62,114 bases of DNA from positions 1 to 62,114 of the forward strand of contig JAHEEC010000008.1 in the NCBI GenBank assembly GCA_024640885.1. Direction: 5' to 3'. The notes beneath the pieces are model-generated. The model saw only the letters and a program-made list of their open reading frames with translations, was not told the DNA's origin and searched no databases. The translations under genes were made by a program, and so were the position numbers. Source of the DNA: Bacteroidota bacterium. GTDB taxonomy: Bacteria > Bacteroidota > Bacteroidia > Bacteroidales > GCA-2748055. This document shows positions 50,866 through 60,444 of this stretch, in pieces (position 1 is the first letter of the stretch; each line of letters begins with the position of its first letter).

Positions 50866-51897
50866 TCAGGCGGGGTTCCTGATGGTAAAAGCCCGGCGGG
50901 GATTGGTGATGAGCAGCTGGTCCAGTTCCCCGGGGGTGAAACCCAACGCTTCAAGCAGGGGGATGAAGCCGGTAGAAATATCGGTAAACCCCCTGAAGGA
51001 TCCGCCGTTTTCTTCACCCGGAGAATACCACCCGGCATCGTGGGAGATCAGGACCCGGTCCAGCAAACCGGCCTCTTTCAGCGCAAGGATCCTTTCCGCG
51101 TACCACCCGGTACTGTATTCCTCTCCCGGAGCCCGCTGCAGGTTCACATTGTCCAGTGAAATCCATGCACCGGAGCGGGCGGCCTGGATATTGCCTTCAA
51201 GGGAGCCGCCCTGGGCGTGAACCCAGATGAAAGCGGATGGATCAACTCCATAGGCTTCAAGTACCTTCAGCTGTGCAAAGGCAGGCTTATCCGGGCCTGT
51301 ATGTGAGGCGATCACAAGGCCCGTCTTCAAGTGGGCCAGGGCCGCAGCAGCAACTATTTTTTCATGTTCGGCAGAGAGGGTGTCCCCGGGGTTCACGGCA
51401 ATTTTTATAAAACCGGGCCTGACTCCGCTCTCCCCGATCCCATTTTCAAATTCCCCGGTCCACAGGGAGGCCAGCTCTGCGGCCGACAGGTCATAAAAGG
51501 AGGCCGGAAGAAATTTATTATTCTGGGCGCCGTAGTATCCGGTGTTGGTGATCAGCTGCATCCCGGTGGCCCCGGAGAGCATTTTAAGCATTTCAGGATC
51601 TCTTCCTATGTAGGCCGGGGTACATTCGATCAGTGTCCGTATATTCAGCCCGCGAATCTCTTCCAGGTAGGGAGTGACGGCCTCCACCACATCCTTTTTG
51701 TTCCACCGGAACTCACCGGTGCTGTCCGCACCTATAAAGTCCACCAGTACATGTTCGTGGGTCAGGGTGGTGCCCATGTCTGCGGCATCGATGGGCCCGC
51801 TGACGGTCATCACTATTCCTTCGGAGGCGGGTTTGCAACCGTTGGTGAGCAGCATCAGGAAAAGCGGCAACAGGAATAACTGGGATCGTTTGGTCAT
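50866..51897 (-). CDS. Phosphotriesterase-family metal-dependent hydrolase, lipoprotein
   Basis: From the ATG at 51897 the product is 343 residues with lipobox LLTNGC (Cys at 21); the longer frame from 51951 adds 18 residues and no useful signal. The PTE-type barrel keeps the metal ligands: THEHVLVDF (HxH), bridging lysine in FIKIAVNPG, IASHTG, WVHAQG and SHDAGW. A short loop GWYSPGEENGG before the end is typical of lactonase-like members. The family hydrolyses organophosphates or, more often, lactones. The gene is followed downstream by the coiled-coil gene; its upstream neighbour is the FtsX permease, 76 bases away and in the same direction. Confidence 0.85.
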   Translation of the reverse strand: MTKRSQLFLLPLFLMLLTNGCKPASEGIVMTVSGPIDAADMGTTLTHEHVLVDFIGADSTGEFRWNKKDVVEAVTPYLEEIRGLNIRTLIECTPAYIGRDPEMLKMLSGATGMQLITNTGYYGAQNNKFLPASFYDLSAAELASLWTGEFENGIGESGVRPGFIKIAVNPGDTLSAEHEKIVAAAALAHLKTGLVIASHTGPDKPAFAQLKVLEAYGVDPSAFIWVHAQGGSLEGNIQAARSGAWISLDNVNLQRAPGEEYSTGWYAERILALKEAGLLDRVLISHDAGWYSPGEENGGSFRGFTDISTGFIPLLEALGFTPGELDQLLITNPRRAFTIRNPA

Positions 51898-51973
51898 GGC
51901 AAAGCGTGTGTTTGAATGCGGTTGGTACACTGATATGCCGCAAGATATCACACAAAAAGGATCCAGTCAAGTA

Positions 51974-54388
51974 TTATTCATACTTCAGGGTATCGGCTGG
52001 ATTCATCCTGGAGGCCCGGTATGCGTGGATGGTAGTGATGGTGATGGTGATCAGCAATGCAAGCAATCCTGAAACAGCGAAGACGCTCCACTGAATGTCG
52101 ATGTGCTTGCTGAATCCATCAAGCCAGTGCTTAATTCCGTAATAGGCGATTGGCCAGCTCACCAGGTTCGCGATGAGGATCAGCCAGAGGAACTCCCTTG
52201 ACAGCAATGAGTTCACATCAGAAACCCTGGCGCCATGCACCCTTCGGATGCTGATTTCGCGGGTCCTGCGCTCCACCATGAAGGAGGTCAGGCCAATCAA
52301 TCCGAGGCAGGCAATCAAAATGGCAAGAATGGTCAGAAGGATGGAAAGCTTGCTGAATTTACTTTCGTCTTTATAGAGGGCATCCAGTTCCTCGTCCAGG
52401 AAGGAGTATTCAAATGGCCGGGTGGGGGCAAAATCTTCCCACAATATCTCGATATACTCCAAAACGCTCTTGTAATCGTCCGTATTCACCTTTAAGGCGA
52501 TATAGCGTGTCATGCCGGCCGCGCCGTTGGGATCCTGTACCATGTCCAGCACGAAATTGCTTACGGGTTTGTGAAGTGAAAGCGCGTTGAAATCACCGAA
52601 TACCCCGATGACCCGCTCAGACCCATCCGATCGGATGGCCTTTCCTATGGCCTCCTCGTTGGTCCACCCCAGGTGCTTCACCATGCTTTCATTGATCATG
52701 ATCGCTTCGGATGTATCCGATGGAAAATCACGCGAAAAGGACCTTCCTTCCACCACTTCAATATTAAAAGTTTCAATGAAATCATACCTCACCAGGAAGG
52801 CCGGGTACCAGAAAGGCTGGTCGTCGAACATCCCTTCAATGACAAAGGAACGTGTATTGTGGTTCGCTCCAAGCACATCCTCCATCCCGGTTACCTGGAT
52901 GATATTCGGATGTTTCTTTAATTCCATTGAAAATGCATCAAACCGCAGGCCCAGGCCGAACTTGGTGGGCAGGAGGATGATCTGGTCACGGTTGAATCCT
53001 AGCTCTGCTTTTCTCAGATAGTTCAGTTGGGAGTAGGCACTTATGGTTCCAATGATCAGGGCAATGGAGATCAGGAACTGGACCACCACGAGGATTTTCC
53101 TTCCAATACCCTTTCCTCCGCTGGAAGAGAGGCTGTCTTTGAGATGCACGGTGCCCAGTCCGGACAGGTAGAAGGCGGGGTATGCCCCGGAAAACAGTCC
53201 CACGCCCAGAAGAAGGCCCAGGCCTCCAAGAAGGCTCAGGGGTTTGACGATGATCCCGCTATCGATCTCCTTGCCTGCAAAGTTATTAAAGGCCGGCAGC
53301 AGGAACTCCACGAGCATGGCGGCAATCAACAGGGCGATCAGCGTAAGGATCATGGATTCCCCCAGAAACTGGACCACCAGTTGTGTTTTCCTTGCCCCGA
53401 TCACTTTTTTCATTCCGATCTCCCTGCCCCTACCGGCCGAACTGGCGGTGGAGAGGTTCATAAAATTGATGCATGCAAGGATCAGGACGAACAACCCTAT
53501 CCCGGTAAGGATCCTGATGTAACTGATCTTACCGTTGGGATGCATTTCGTAGTCGTGATTGGATTTTAAATGAATATCCTTCAGGGGTTGAAGGTAAAGT
53601 GAAATCTCCTGGTCCTGGAAGTCAGGGTAATGGGTAAGATAAAAGTCAGGCATCCTGGCCTCCAGCTGTTCCTTTTGAATTCCTTCATTGAGCTTGACAT
53701 AGGTCCAGCAGGGATTCCAGATCCAGGTCTGGGGCATCTGTCCGGTTCGCCTGTTCCTTGCGGTGGACATGGAACCCAGGATATCGATGATGAAATGGGA
53801 TTGACCGGGAAGGTCCTTCATCACCCCGGTAACCTCAAGGTCAGTGAATTCCTCCAGCCGCAGCATTTTCCCCATGGCCGGTTCATCACCAAAATATCTC
53901 CTGGCCGTGGACTCCGATAAGACCACCGTATTGGGCCGGTCAAGTGCAGTCCCGGGATCCCCTTCAATGAGGGGAAAGGTAAATACCTCGAACACATTGG
54001 AATCGGCCAGGTAGAACCACTCCTCGTTAAATTTGATGATGTTCCCGCTGTCCTTGTGGTATTCAAACAGAAGCTCGGAAACCTGGAAGTCGTAGAACCT
54101 GACCACCGATTCCACCATGTCGGGATAGGATTCGGCCAGGGCCGGTCCAAAGGGAAAGGAGCAGGTGGCGGCATCCTCGTTGATGTCATTGGAGTTATAG
54201 AGCCTGTTCATCCTGTAGATCTTCTCATACCCTTCGTGGAACCGGTCATACTTCAGTTCATCGGTCACATAGATGAGGATAAAGAGAAAACTGGCAATAC
54301 CTATGGCCAGGCCCGCTATGTTAAGCAGGGAATAATTGAAATGTTTCAGGAGGTTCCTGATGGAGACAGTGATAAAATGGCGGAGCAT
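51974..54388 (-). CDS. FtsX/MacB-type ABC transporter permease, orphan of its ATPase
   Basis: The 804-residue inner-membrane protein has two MacB-like halves, each a periplasmic core plus an FtsX domain. It opens MLRHFITVSIRNLLKHFNYS followed by a membrane helix and LKYDRFHEGYEKIYRMN, the Bacteroidota signature for these permeases. Four helices lie around 285-450 (INFMNLSTASSAGRGREIGM is the coupling region), and the second set near 680-800 ends IRRVHGARVSDVNSLLSREF. No ATP-binding subunit lies nearby. Such permeases accompany antimicrobial-peptide or efflux systems and are often controlled by two-component regulators. Two palindromic sites lie 119-153 bases upstream. The RND operon precedes it on the same strand. 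Confidence 0.88.
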   Translation of the reverse strand: MLRHFITVSIRNLLKHFNYSLLNIAGLAIGIASFLFILIYVTDELKYDRFHEGYEKIYRMNRLYNSNDINEDAATCSFPFGPALAESYPDMVESVVRFYDFQVSELLFEYHKDSGNIIKFNEEWFYLADSNVFEVFTFPLIEGDPGTALDRPNTVVLSESTARRYFGDEPAMGKMLRLEEFTDLEVTGVMKDLPGQSHFIIDILGSMSTARNRRTGQMPQTWIWNPCWTYVKLNEGIQKEQLEARMPDFYLTHYPDFQDQEISLYLQPLKDIHLKSNHDYEMHPNGKISYIRILTGIGLFVLILACINFMNLSTASSAGRGREIGMKKVIGARKTQLVVQFLGESMILTLIALLIAAMLVEFLLPAFNNFAGKEIDSGIIVKPLSLLGGLGLLLGVGLFSGAYPAFYLSGLGTVHLKDSLSSSGGKGIGRKILVVVQFLISIALIIGTISAYSQLNYLRKAELGFNRDQIILLPTKFGLGLRFDAFSMELKKHPNIIQVTGMEDVLGANHNTRSFVIEGMFDDQPFWYPAFLVRYDFIETFNIEVVEGRSFSRDFPSDTSEAIMINESMVKHLGWTNEEAIGKAIRSDGSERVIGVFGDFNALSLHKPVSNFVLDMVQDPNGAAGMTRYIALKVNTDDYKSVLEYIEILWEDFAPTRPFEYSFLDEELDALYKDESKFSKLSILLTILAILIACLGLIGLTSFMVERRTREISIRRVHGARVSDVNSLLSREFLWLILIANLVSWPIAYYGIKHWLDGFSKHIDIQWSVFAVSGLLALLITITITTIHAYRASRMNPADTLKYE

Positions 54389-54506
54389 GGAATATGTCTT
54401 TTGCTGGGTTCACATGACTCCTGGCACAAATGTCTTACCAGACTGATAAAAACATTGAATAACAGCCAATTAACAATTACCTGGAAGGGGAGAATCTGGT
54501 CCTGGT

Positions 54507-54541
54507 GTGCCGGAGCGGACGAATTATGTACGAAAACGTAC
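54507..54541 (-). promoter_or_regulatory. Tandem palindromic sites upstream of the FtsX permease gene
   Basis: GTACGAAAACGTAC at 54528-54541 is a perfect dyad of the form GTnCGnnnnCGnAC. GTGCCGGAGCGGAC at 54507-54520 fits the same form with one mismatch. Their centres are 21 bases apart, two helical turns, so a dimeric regulator could bind both on one face of the DNA. They lie 119-153 bases before the ATG at 54388, a distance used by enhancer-binding response regulators. No convincing promoter was found between the sites and the gene. Confidence 0.45.
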
Positions 54542-54553
54542 GGTTTTCAGCTG

Positions 54554-55852
54554 TTATCCGCCCGAAACCCCCAGGAAGCCCCCGGTGATCCTGGTCAGGC
54601 GGGTTTTTGAATCGATGAGGTTATAGATGGCCTGCAGGCGGCCAAGGGCAGCGCCAAGATAGATCAGCTGTACATCCCTGTAATTAAAGGAATTGATTAC
54701 ACCGGATTTGTATTTCTCTTCGGATATGGAAAGGTTCAGCTGGGCCGCATCGAGGTTTTCATTGGCCACGTTGAGCAAAGCGACCCGCACCCCGAAGTAG
54801 TCATACAGGTTAAAAAGTTCATTGGTGAGGGCGTGTTGCATCTGGTCAATCTCCACCTGCGCCACCTCCTCGTTGATCCTGGCGATCTCCACGGATCGTC
54901 TTCTCACCCCGGCACTGTATATGTCAAAGGAGAGCCTGATGTTCCCATAGGGACTGAGCGCCTGGTTGATCATTGAGGAGGCTCCCGAAGCCTTGCTCAG
55001 GGAATGGCTGTAATCCATCCCGCCACCCAGGGAAATGGTGGGATAATAGGCGGCCTCCTTCAGTGAGGTTTCATATTGCTGCAGGAGGAGGTTCGTATAC
55101 TGGTTTTTGAGGATCTGGTTGCTGGATTCCATCTTTGAGCGCAGGTCCCCCAGAATATAGCTGGTGGTATCTGCCTCAAATGATTCATTGAAGACCCAGG
55201 TGTTTGCCGGATCCTCACCCATCATGAAATTCAGGTTCCGGACAGAGTTCCGGATCACCACCTCCTGGTTCATGAAATTCGCTTTATCGGTGAGGTACAC
55301 ATTCTTGGCCTGGAGCACATTGTAGGTGACCGATCCCCCCAGCGCCTGGCGTGTAAGTTCATACTGGTAGCGATCGCTTGAGAGTTCCATCACTGTGTTC
55401 AGCACTTTCAACCGCTCCTGCTGAAGCAATACATTGTAATAGGCCAGGATGATCTCTTCGATGGTGGACTCCACCAATACAGAAAATCTGCCGGAAGTAA
55501 GCTCTTCGAGATTTTCAAGTTTGGATTTGGTAAGGTTCACCCTGAAACCGTCAAAGAGGATCCAGTTCAGACCGGCCCCGGCTGAAATCCTGTTCGATAA
55601 AACACCGTCCTGAAGGTCATAACTGATGTTGTCAGAGGCATCAAATCCAATGGTGGGATATCGTCCTGCATTGCCCCAGTTGTTGTTGATTTGCGCAATC
55701 TCCACATCGGCCCTGGATATGACTAGGCCGTAGTTGCTTTCAAGGGCCTTTTCAAGGGCCACTGAAATAGATAATGCCTCTGTCTGGCCATATAAGGCAG
55801 GAACCATATAGAGTGCAATGAGGATTAAGATGAAGGATTTAATGCGGATCAT
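54554..55852 (-). CDS. TolC-family outer-membrane efflux protein
   Basis: From the ATG at 55852 the product is 432 residues with a Sec signal (FILILIALYMVPALYGQ). This start lies 4 bases after the stop of the pump gene; the frame continuing to 55906 overlaps the pump gene. The protein shows the TolC repeat: two long helical hairpins (SVALEKALESNYGLVISRA; QQERLKVLNTVMELSSDRYQ; NEEVAQVEIDQMQHALTNEL; SISEEKYKSGVINSFNYRDV) with beta segments between (GAGLNWILFDGFRVNLTKSK). It completes the tripartite RND system with the adaptor and pump. Confidence 0.9.
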   Translation of the reverse strand: MIRIKSFILILIALYMVPALYGQTEALSISVALEKALESNYGLVISRADVEIAQINNNWGNAGRYPTIGFDASDNISYDLQDGVLSNRISAGAGLNWILFDGFRVNLTKSKLENLEELTSGRFSVLVESTIEEIILAYYNVLLQQERLKVLNTVMELSSDRYQYELTRQALGGSVTYNVLQAKNVYLTDKANFMNQEVVIRNSVRNLNFMMGEDPANTWVFNESFEADTTSYILGDLRSKMESSNQILKNQYTNLLLQQYETSLKEAAYYPTISLGGGMDYSHSLSKASGASSMINQALSPYGNIRLSFDIYSAGVRRRSVEIARINEEVAQVEIDQMQHALTNELFNLYDYFGVRVALLNVANENLDAAQLNLSISEEKYKSGVINSFNYRDVQLIYLGAALGRLQAIYNLIDSKTRLTRITGGFLGVSGG

Positions 55853-55856
55853 GCTT

Positions 55857-58800
55857 TCAAGATTTCTTGTCCAAGATATTCGGTTCCATTTCTCCGTTCT
55901 GTTCATATTTCAGCTTCCTGTTGTGATGGATGATGGCAGTCTCCACCTCTTCAGGGGTGGGCCGGGTGCCGGTCCACATATAACGGATCCACACCCTGAG
56001 ATCGTTCAGCACCATGATGATCACCGGGAAGAAGATCAGGATAAACAGAGTGCCGATAAAGACGCCATAGGCCAGGCTGATGGCCATGGGGATCAGGAAC
56101 TGTGCCTGGATGCTTTTTTGAAACAGCATGGGAAACAACCCGATGGTGGTGGTCAGTGAGGTGAGGATAATCGGGCGCAACCTTACCTTGCCGGCCTCCT
56201 TTACAGCATCCGCGACCTTATAACCCTCAATAAGAAGGCCATCAAATTTTGCAAAGAATATGATCGCATCATTGATGATCACCCCGGTCAGTGCCACCAT
56301 GCCCCACAGGCTCATCATGGAGAGGGGTTGTCCGTGTAGCCCGTGTCCCCAGGCTACCCCCAGCATGGAGACCGGGATCATAAACAGGATGGCGAAGGCC
56401 TTGGGCACGCTTCTGAAATGAAGCACCAGCAGGAACAGGATGATGGCAAATGCAAGCAGGAAAGATTTTTTCACCTTGGCCAGTGCTTCACGGCTGTTCT
56501 TTTGCTGTCCCTGGTACATGTAACGGATCCCGGCAAATTGTGCCTGAAGTTCCGGCATGATATCAAGATCGATCTGTTCCAGGATCTCGGGTACAGATGC
56601 AAAAGGATCCACAGTTTCGGCCTCCACCCTGATCTCCCGGGAACCGTTGAAGCGGTTGATGGCTACGGGACCCCTCTCCATATGGTAACCTGCCAGCTCG
56701 GCAAGGGGATATTCTCCCGAAGGGGTTTTAATTTTCATCTGTTCCATCTGTCCCAGCGTGAGGCGGTCCGATTTGGGATAACGGACCCAGACCCTGAGTT
56801 CGTCCCGTCCCACCTGGAGACGCTGGGCCTGGGCACCATAAAAACCCTGCCTGACCTGGCGTGCGATGGATGCCTCGTCCAGGCCCAGAAAATAGGCCTT
56901 TGGTTTCAGGTCCAGCCTGATCTCCTGCTTTCCAAGGGCAATGTTCTCGTTCACATCCATGAGCTGGGGCATTTCATTGAGACGGGCGATAAGGTATTCC
57001 TTCGCCTCATCCAGCTCCTGCAGGTTTTTGGACATCAGTCCGATGGATACAGGGGAACCAAAACGGTTCCGCCCGGCCACCGTAAATTTCCGGGCCTCCG
57101 GGACCTTCCCGATCTTTCGGCTGACCCGTGCCGATATATCCCTTCCGGATATGGGATATCCTTCCAGGTCCACAGGAAAGACATTGATGCTTCCTGCATG
57201 GGCGCCTCTCTCCTGTCCGCTGAACGAATTCCCCAGCCTCTTGCTGGTCCTCTCAATGATGTCATGGTCAAGGCCCAGTTCTTCCACGATCTCATCGTTC
57301 ACTTCCCACACGGCTATTTCAAATTGGTCCAGGAACTCAAGGGTCTGCTTCTCTCCGTCACCGGGCGTGAAGGCCACATTCACCTCGAAGTTATCGAAGT
57401 CAACCATGGGGAAATAGGTATTCTTTATGTGTCCACCCAGGTAGAGCCCCATGGTGATCAATACAAGGGCCACGGGGATTGCTGAAGCAATGTAACGCCA
57501 CCTGACCAGCCAGTTCAGGGCGTGCTGATATACGTTATCCCTCAACCAGATGAGGAATTGTTCGAAATATTTTTTTAATCCTCTTGATTTGGCTTCCAGT
57601 CTTTTGCGATTCAGTACGGAATCTTTGGCAAGGTGGGCCGGAAGGACCAGGAATGCTTCAAAGAGGGAAAAAGCAAGCGCGGAGATCACCACAATGGCCA
57701 CCACCATCATCATCTCCATCATGGTTCCGGACAGAAAGAGCAGGGGAGCAAACGCCACGATGGTTGTCGTCACGGAGGTGAGCACGGCCGGAGCCACCTC
57801 CATAGTCCCATCCACGGCCGCGTGCATCGGGGTCTTTCCGCGTTCAAAATGGAGATAGATATTTTCGGCAATGACGATCCCGTCGTCCACCAGGATCCCG
57901 ATCACCAGGATCATTCCGAACAGGGAGTTCAGGTTGATGGTGACGCCCAGGAAGTTGGCAGCGATGAACATGGCCATAAAGCTGAAGGGAATCCCGAATG
58001 AGACCCAGAGAGAGAGCCTGAAACTCAGGAACATGGAGAGGGAGACGATGACCAGCACCAAACCCAGGAGGCCGTTCCTGGTGAGCAGGTTAAGCCGGCT
58101 CTGCAGGATGTCCAGGAATGCCCTGGAGACGATAATCTCTACCCCCTGGTTCCGCCCGTTGAAATCCTCGATGTACTCATTGACATATTCTGTGATCTCG
58201 GCCAGGTCCTCTTCGGGTAGTTTTTCCACACCGATGGATACGGAAGGTTTCCCGTTGGTCCAGCTTTTTGTGGGAGAATCTGCAAATTTGACCTTGGCTT
58301 CGGCCACATCCCTGATCCGGATGTATCCCCCCAGCTCATCTCCCCTCACGATTATATTCCCTATCTTATTGGGATCCGCACTCCTTGACCGCAGCCTGAT
58401 CAGGAACTCCTCCTCCTCGGATTTGATCTCACCTCCCGACACATCCTGGTTGTTGTTCTGGATGGCCCTCACGATATCGTCAAAGGTAAGGTTGTACCTG
58501 AGGAGCTCTTCCTCTTTGATCTCCACGGATATTTCGGGCTGTGGATAACCGGAAAGGGAGATCTGGCTCATGACCCCGGAATTGAAAAAATCCTCTTCGA
58601 TCCGCTGCGCATGTTCCTTGAGGGTCATCAGGTCCATATCATGCCCGTCCACCGGCACCAGTTCAAGCCTGATGGCTCCGGCCCTGGAGCGCCGTTTGGA
58701 GACAATGGGCCTTTCAGCTGCGGTGGGAAGAGACGAAACCCCATCCACCGCATTTTTCACCTCCTGAAGTACCTCATTGATGGGATATTCACCTGTGGTC

Positions 58801-59084
58801 TCAATGGAGATGGAACTCATGTTCTCAACCGAGGTGGAGGTGATCTCCTTGATCCCGATAATGCCCCTGACTGCCTCTTCGATCCTGGAAGTCACCCCCT
58901 CCTCCATCTCTACGGGTGAAGCTCCGGGATAAAAGACAGAAACGCTGATGAAGCGGCTTTCCGTTTCAGGAAAGAACGATTTCTTCATGTTGGCAAGGCT
59001 CAACCCTCCTGCAAAAAGGACAACAGCTATGATCAGGTTGGCATAAACCGGGAATTCGACAAACCTTTCAATGATCTTCTTCAT
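55857..59084 (-). CDS. RND-family efflux pump (AcrB/HAE-1-like)
   Basis: The 1075-residue inner-membrane pump has 12 helices and two large periplasmic loops. The proton-relay acidic pair is in helix 4 (ILVIGILVDDGIVIAENIYL, about residue 400). Loop motifs include FFPETESRFISVSVFYPGAS near the start, NNNQDVSGGEIKSEEEEFLI in the porter domain, and GVAWGHGLHGQPLSMMSLWG / ALTGVIINDAIIFFAKFDGL in helices 10-11. The protein resembles Bacteroidota pumps that export hydrophobic compounds or metals; the VDDG pair and lack of a metal-binding motif favour drug/HAE type. It starts 26 bases after the adaptor gene and is 4 bases from TolC: one operon. Confidence 0.92.
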   Translation of the reverse strand: MKKIIERFVEFPVYANLIIAVVLFAGGLSLANMKKSFFPETESRFISVSVFYPGASPVEMEEGVTSRIEEAVRGIIGIKEITSTSVENMSSISIETTGEYPINEVLQEVKNAVDGVSSLPTAAERPIVSKRRSRAGAIRLELVPVDGHDMDLMTLKEHAQRIEEDFFNSGVMSQISLSGYPQPEISVEIKEEELLRYNLTFDDIVRAIQNNNQDVSGGEIKSEEEEFLIRLRSRSADPNKIGNIIVRGDELGGYIRIRDVAEAKVKFADSPTKSWTNGKPSVSIGVEKLPEEDLAEITEYVNEYIEDFNGRNQGVEIIVSRAFLDILQSRLNLLTRNGLLGLVLVIVSLSMFLSFRLSLWVSFGIPFSFMAMFIAANFLGVTINLNSLFGMILVIGILVDDGIVIAENIYLHFERGKTPMHAAVDGTMEVAPAVLTSVTTTIVAFAPLLFLSGTMMEMMMVVAIVVISALAFSLFEAFLVLPAHLAKDSVLNRKRLEAKSRGLKKYFEQFLIWLRDNVYQHALNWLVRWRYIASAIPVALVLITMGLYLGGHIKNTYFPMVDFDNFEVNVAFTPGDGEKQTLEFLDQFEIAVWEVNDEIVEELGLDHDIIERTSKRLGNSFSGQERGAHAGSINVFPVDLEGYPISGRDISARVSRKIGKVPEARKFTVAGRNRFGSPVSIGLMSKNLQELDEAKEYLIARLNEMPQLMDVNENIALGKQEIRLDLKPKAYFLGLDEASIARQVRQGFYGAQAQRLQVGRDELRVWVRYPKSDRLTLGQMEQMKIKTPSGEYPLAELAGYHMERGPVAINRFNGSREIRVEAETVDPFASVPEILEQIDLDIMPELQAQFAGIRYMYQGQQKNSREALAKVKKSFLLAFAIILFLLVLHFRSVPKAFAILFMIPVSMLGVAWGHGLHGQPLSMMSLWGMVALTGVIINDAIIFFAKFDGLLIEGYKVADAVKEAGKVRLRPIILTSLTTTIGLFPMLFQKSIQAQFLIPMAISLAYGVFIGTLFILIFFPVIIMVLNDLRVWIRYMWTGTRPTPEEVETAIIHHNRKLKYEQNGEMEPNILDKKS

Positions 59085-59110
59085 GGTCTTTCCTCTGGTT
59101 TGCGATGGAA

Positions 59111-60337
59111 TTAATCGTTAGAGCTCTTTTTATTTTTCTTTTCCTTATCGACTGCGGGTGATTCGCTTCCGGGCCCTCCCCCGGGCCTGTTCCCCTGTGG
59201 TACCTCCTCCTTATCCACCTGCACCAGGGTACCTTCGGACACATTGATCAGTTGCTGGACCACCAGTGAATCGCCCCTGGTCAGGCCATTGAATATAAGC
59301 GTTCGCTCATTTTCCTTGATCACGTTGATCTCCCGTTTCACAAGGCGACCCTGCTGGACGATAAATACTTCGTTGGTGTTAAAGACCGAATTCCTGGGGA
59401 TCTCCATGACATTCTCGATGGGTCTTATGGGAAAGGTGGCCTGATGGTATTCTCCGGCAAGGAGGGGAAGGCGAGGATTGTAGGGCAGGCTCACAAATAA
59501 TGACTGGGACTGGGTGTTCTCATCCACGAACTGGCTCTTTCTGATCACATGTCCTTCCCAGGTGGTGATACTGCCGTAGGAACCCACTGTCACGGGGTCG
59601 CCGATATGCACCCATGCTGCATCTGCCCGTTCCAGGGGCACTTCAAGTTCCAGTCCGTCTGTCCTCAAGGCCCTGGCCACCCTTCCGCCCGTATTCACAT
59701 AGGCGCCCAGCTCCATATAGACCTCTTTGAAAGTTCCGCCAAAGGGTGCTGAAACGCTCCTTCTTTCCAGCTGAAGTTCATCGCGCTGAATGTTATAATA
59801 CTCGCTGATCACATTCCTGCTGGCAAGGAAGATTTTCAATTTGTCATCCCTGATCTGGGGCAGTGCGGGCAATGGATTATCCACGGCGATGGAAGAGAAG
59901 AATTGATGGAACGCTGGTTCCTGTTCCGGGAAATCGATCACCAGGTCGGGCAGTATGCTGGCAAGTACATTCTGGTACTGGCTTTTCCTTGCCTTCAGTG
60001 AAAGGATGGCTTCATCGGGATAGACCACGAAAAGGAGATCCCCCCTGGAAAAGCTGGCCCCCTTTTTCAGGGTTACCTTTCCGGCTTCAATCCTGCCGGC
60101 TGCCTCCGCAATGATGTCGATCTCCGCAACGGCTGCCACCCGTCCGGGCGCAGAGACGGTGGAAGGAATGGTGGAATAATTGACAGGCTCCACTTTTACA
60201 TACCTTTTGGCTTCAATGGTCCTGCGCACCGGGGGTGGTTCTTTTTGCAGGATTAGGAATTTCATTAATCCGTAGGCCAGGCCGAGGATAATAATCACGC
60301 TGGCAATGATCACAATTCTCCTGTCTATTTTTCTCAT
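59111..60337 (-). CDS. RND efflux periplasmic adaptor (HlyD/AcrA family)
   Basis: The 408-residue protein has one N-terminal membrane helix (IVIIASVIIILGLAYGLMKFL, about 8-28) and is otherwise periplasmic. It has a lipoyl-like half motif (AEIDIIAEAAGRIEAGKVTL), a short helical hairpin at about 105-185, the second half motif (SVSAPFGGTFKEVYMELGAY), a beta-barrel (LEVPLERADAAWVHIGDPVT) and a membrane-proximal domain (NSVFNTNEVFIVQQGRLVKR). The C-terminus is a low-complexity charged tail ending DKEKKNKKSSND. It is first in the efflux operon and has a good promoter at complement(60366-60373). It is divergent from the GNAT gene. Confidence 0.92.
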   Translation of the reverse strand: MRKIDRRIVIIASVIIILGLAYGLMKFLILQKEPPPVRRTIEAKRYVKVEPVNYSTIPSTVSAPGRVAAVAEIDIIAEAAGRIEAGKVTLKKGASFSRGDLLFVVYPDEAILSLKARKSQYQNVLASILPDLVIDFPEQEPAFHQFFSSIAVDNPLPALPQIRDDKLKIFLASRNVISEYYNIQRDELQLERRSVSAPFGGTFKEVYMELGAYVNTGGRVARALRTDGLELEVPLERADAAWVHIGDPVTVGSYGSITTWEGHVIRKSQFVDENTQSQSLFVSLPYNPRLPLLAGEYHQATFPIRPIENVMEIPRNSVFNTNEVFIVQQGRLVKREINVIKENERTLIFNGLTRGDSLVVQQLINVSEGTLVQVDKEEVPQGNRPGGGPGSESPAVDKEKKNKKSSND

Positions 60338-60365
60338 TTTCTGTGGGTAGTAAAAAAATAACGTG

Positions 60366-60393
60366 CAAAGATAGGTATTTAGACCAGAATCAA
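60366..60393 (-). promoter_or_regulatory. Bacteroidota-type promoter of the efflux operon
   Basis: On the minus strand TATCTTTG at 60373-60366 is a perfect TAnnTTTG, with TTTG at 60393-60390, 17 bases before it; a second TTTG at 60400-60397 is 24 bases before it. The HlyD ATG at 60337 would have a leader of about 23 bases. Confidence 0.6.
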
Positions 60394-60433
60394 ATCCAAA
60401 GGTTTAATCCTGACGTGGCTCTCATAAGATTCC

Positions 60434-60441
60434 TATCTTTG
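60434..60441 (+). promoter_or_regulatory. Putative -7 element directly before the GNAT gene
   Basis: TATCTTTG at 60434-60441 is a perfect TAnnTTTG, but the probable start ATG is at 60445, only 4 bases on. If used, the transcript would be leaderless. The -33 region is weak. Confidence 0.35.
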
Positions 60442-60444
60442 AAT

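Noticed and set aside
54450-54469. Possible sigma-54 promoter (minus strand TTGGC... ) before the FtsX permease gene
   Set aside because: The -24 like TTGGC is present, but the -12 GC element is absent at the required 10-base spacing; the match is not better than chance.
56343-57485. 380-codon plus-strand open frame
   Set aside because: It is entirely antisense to the RND pump gene, whose family identity is unambiguous; the long frame reflects codon bias.
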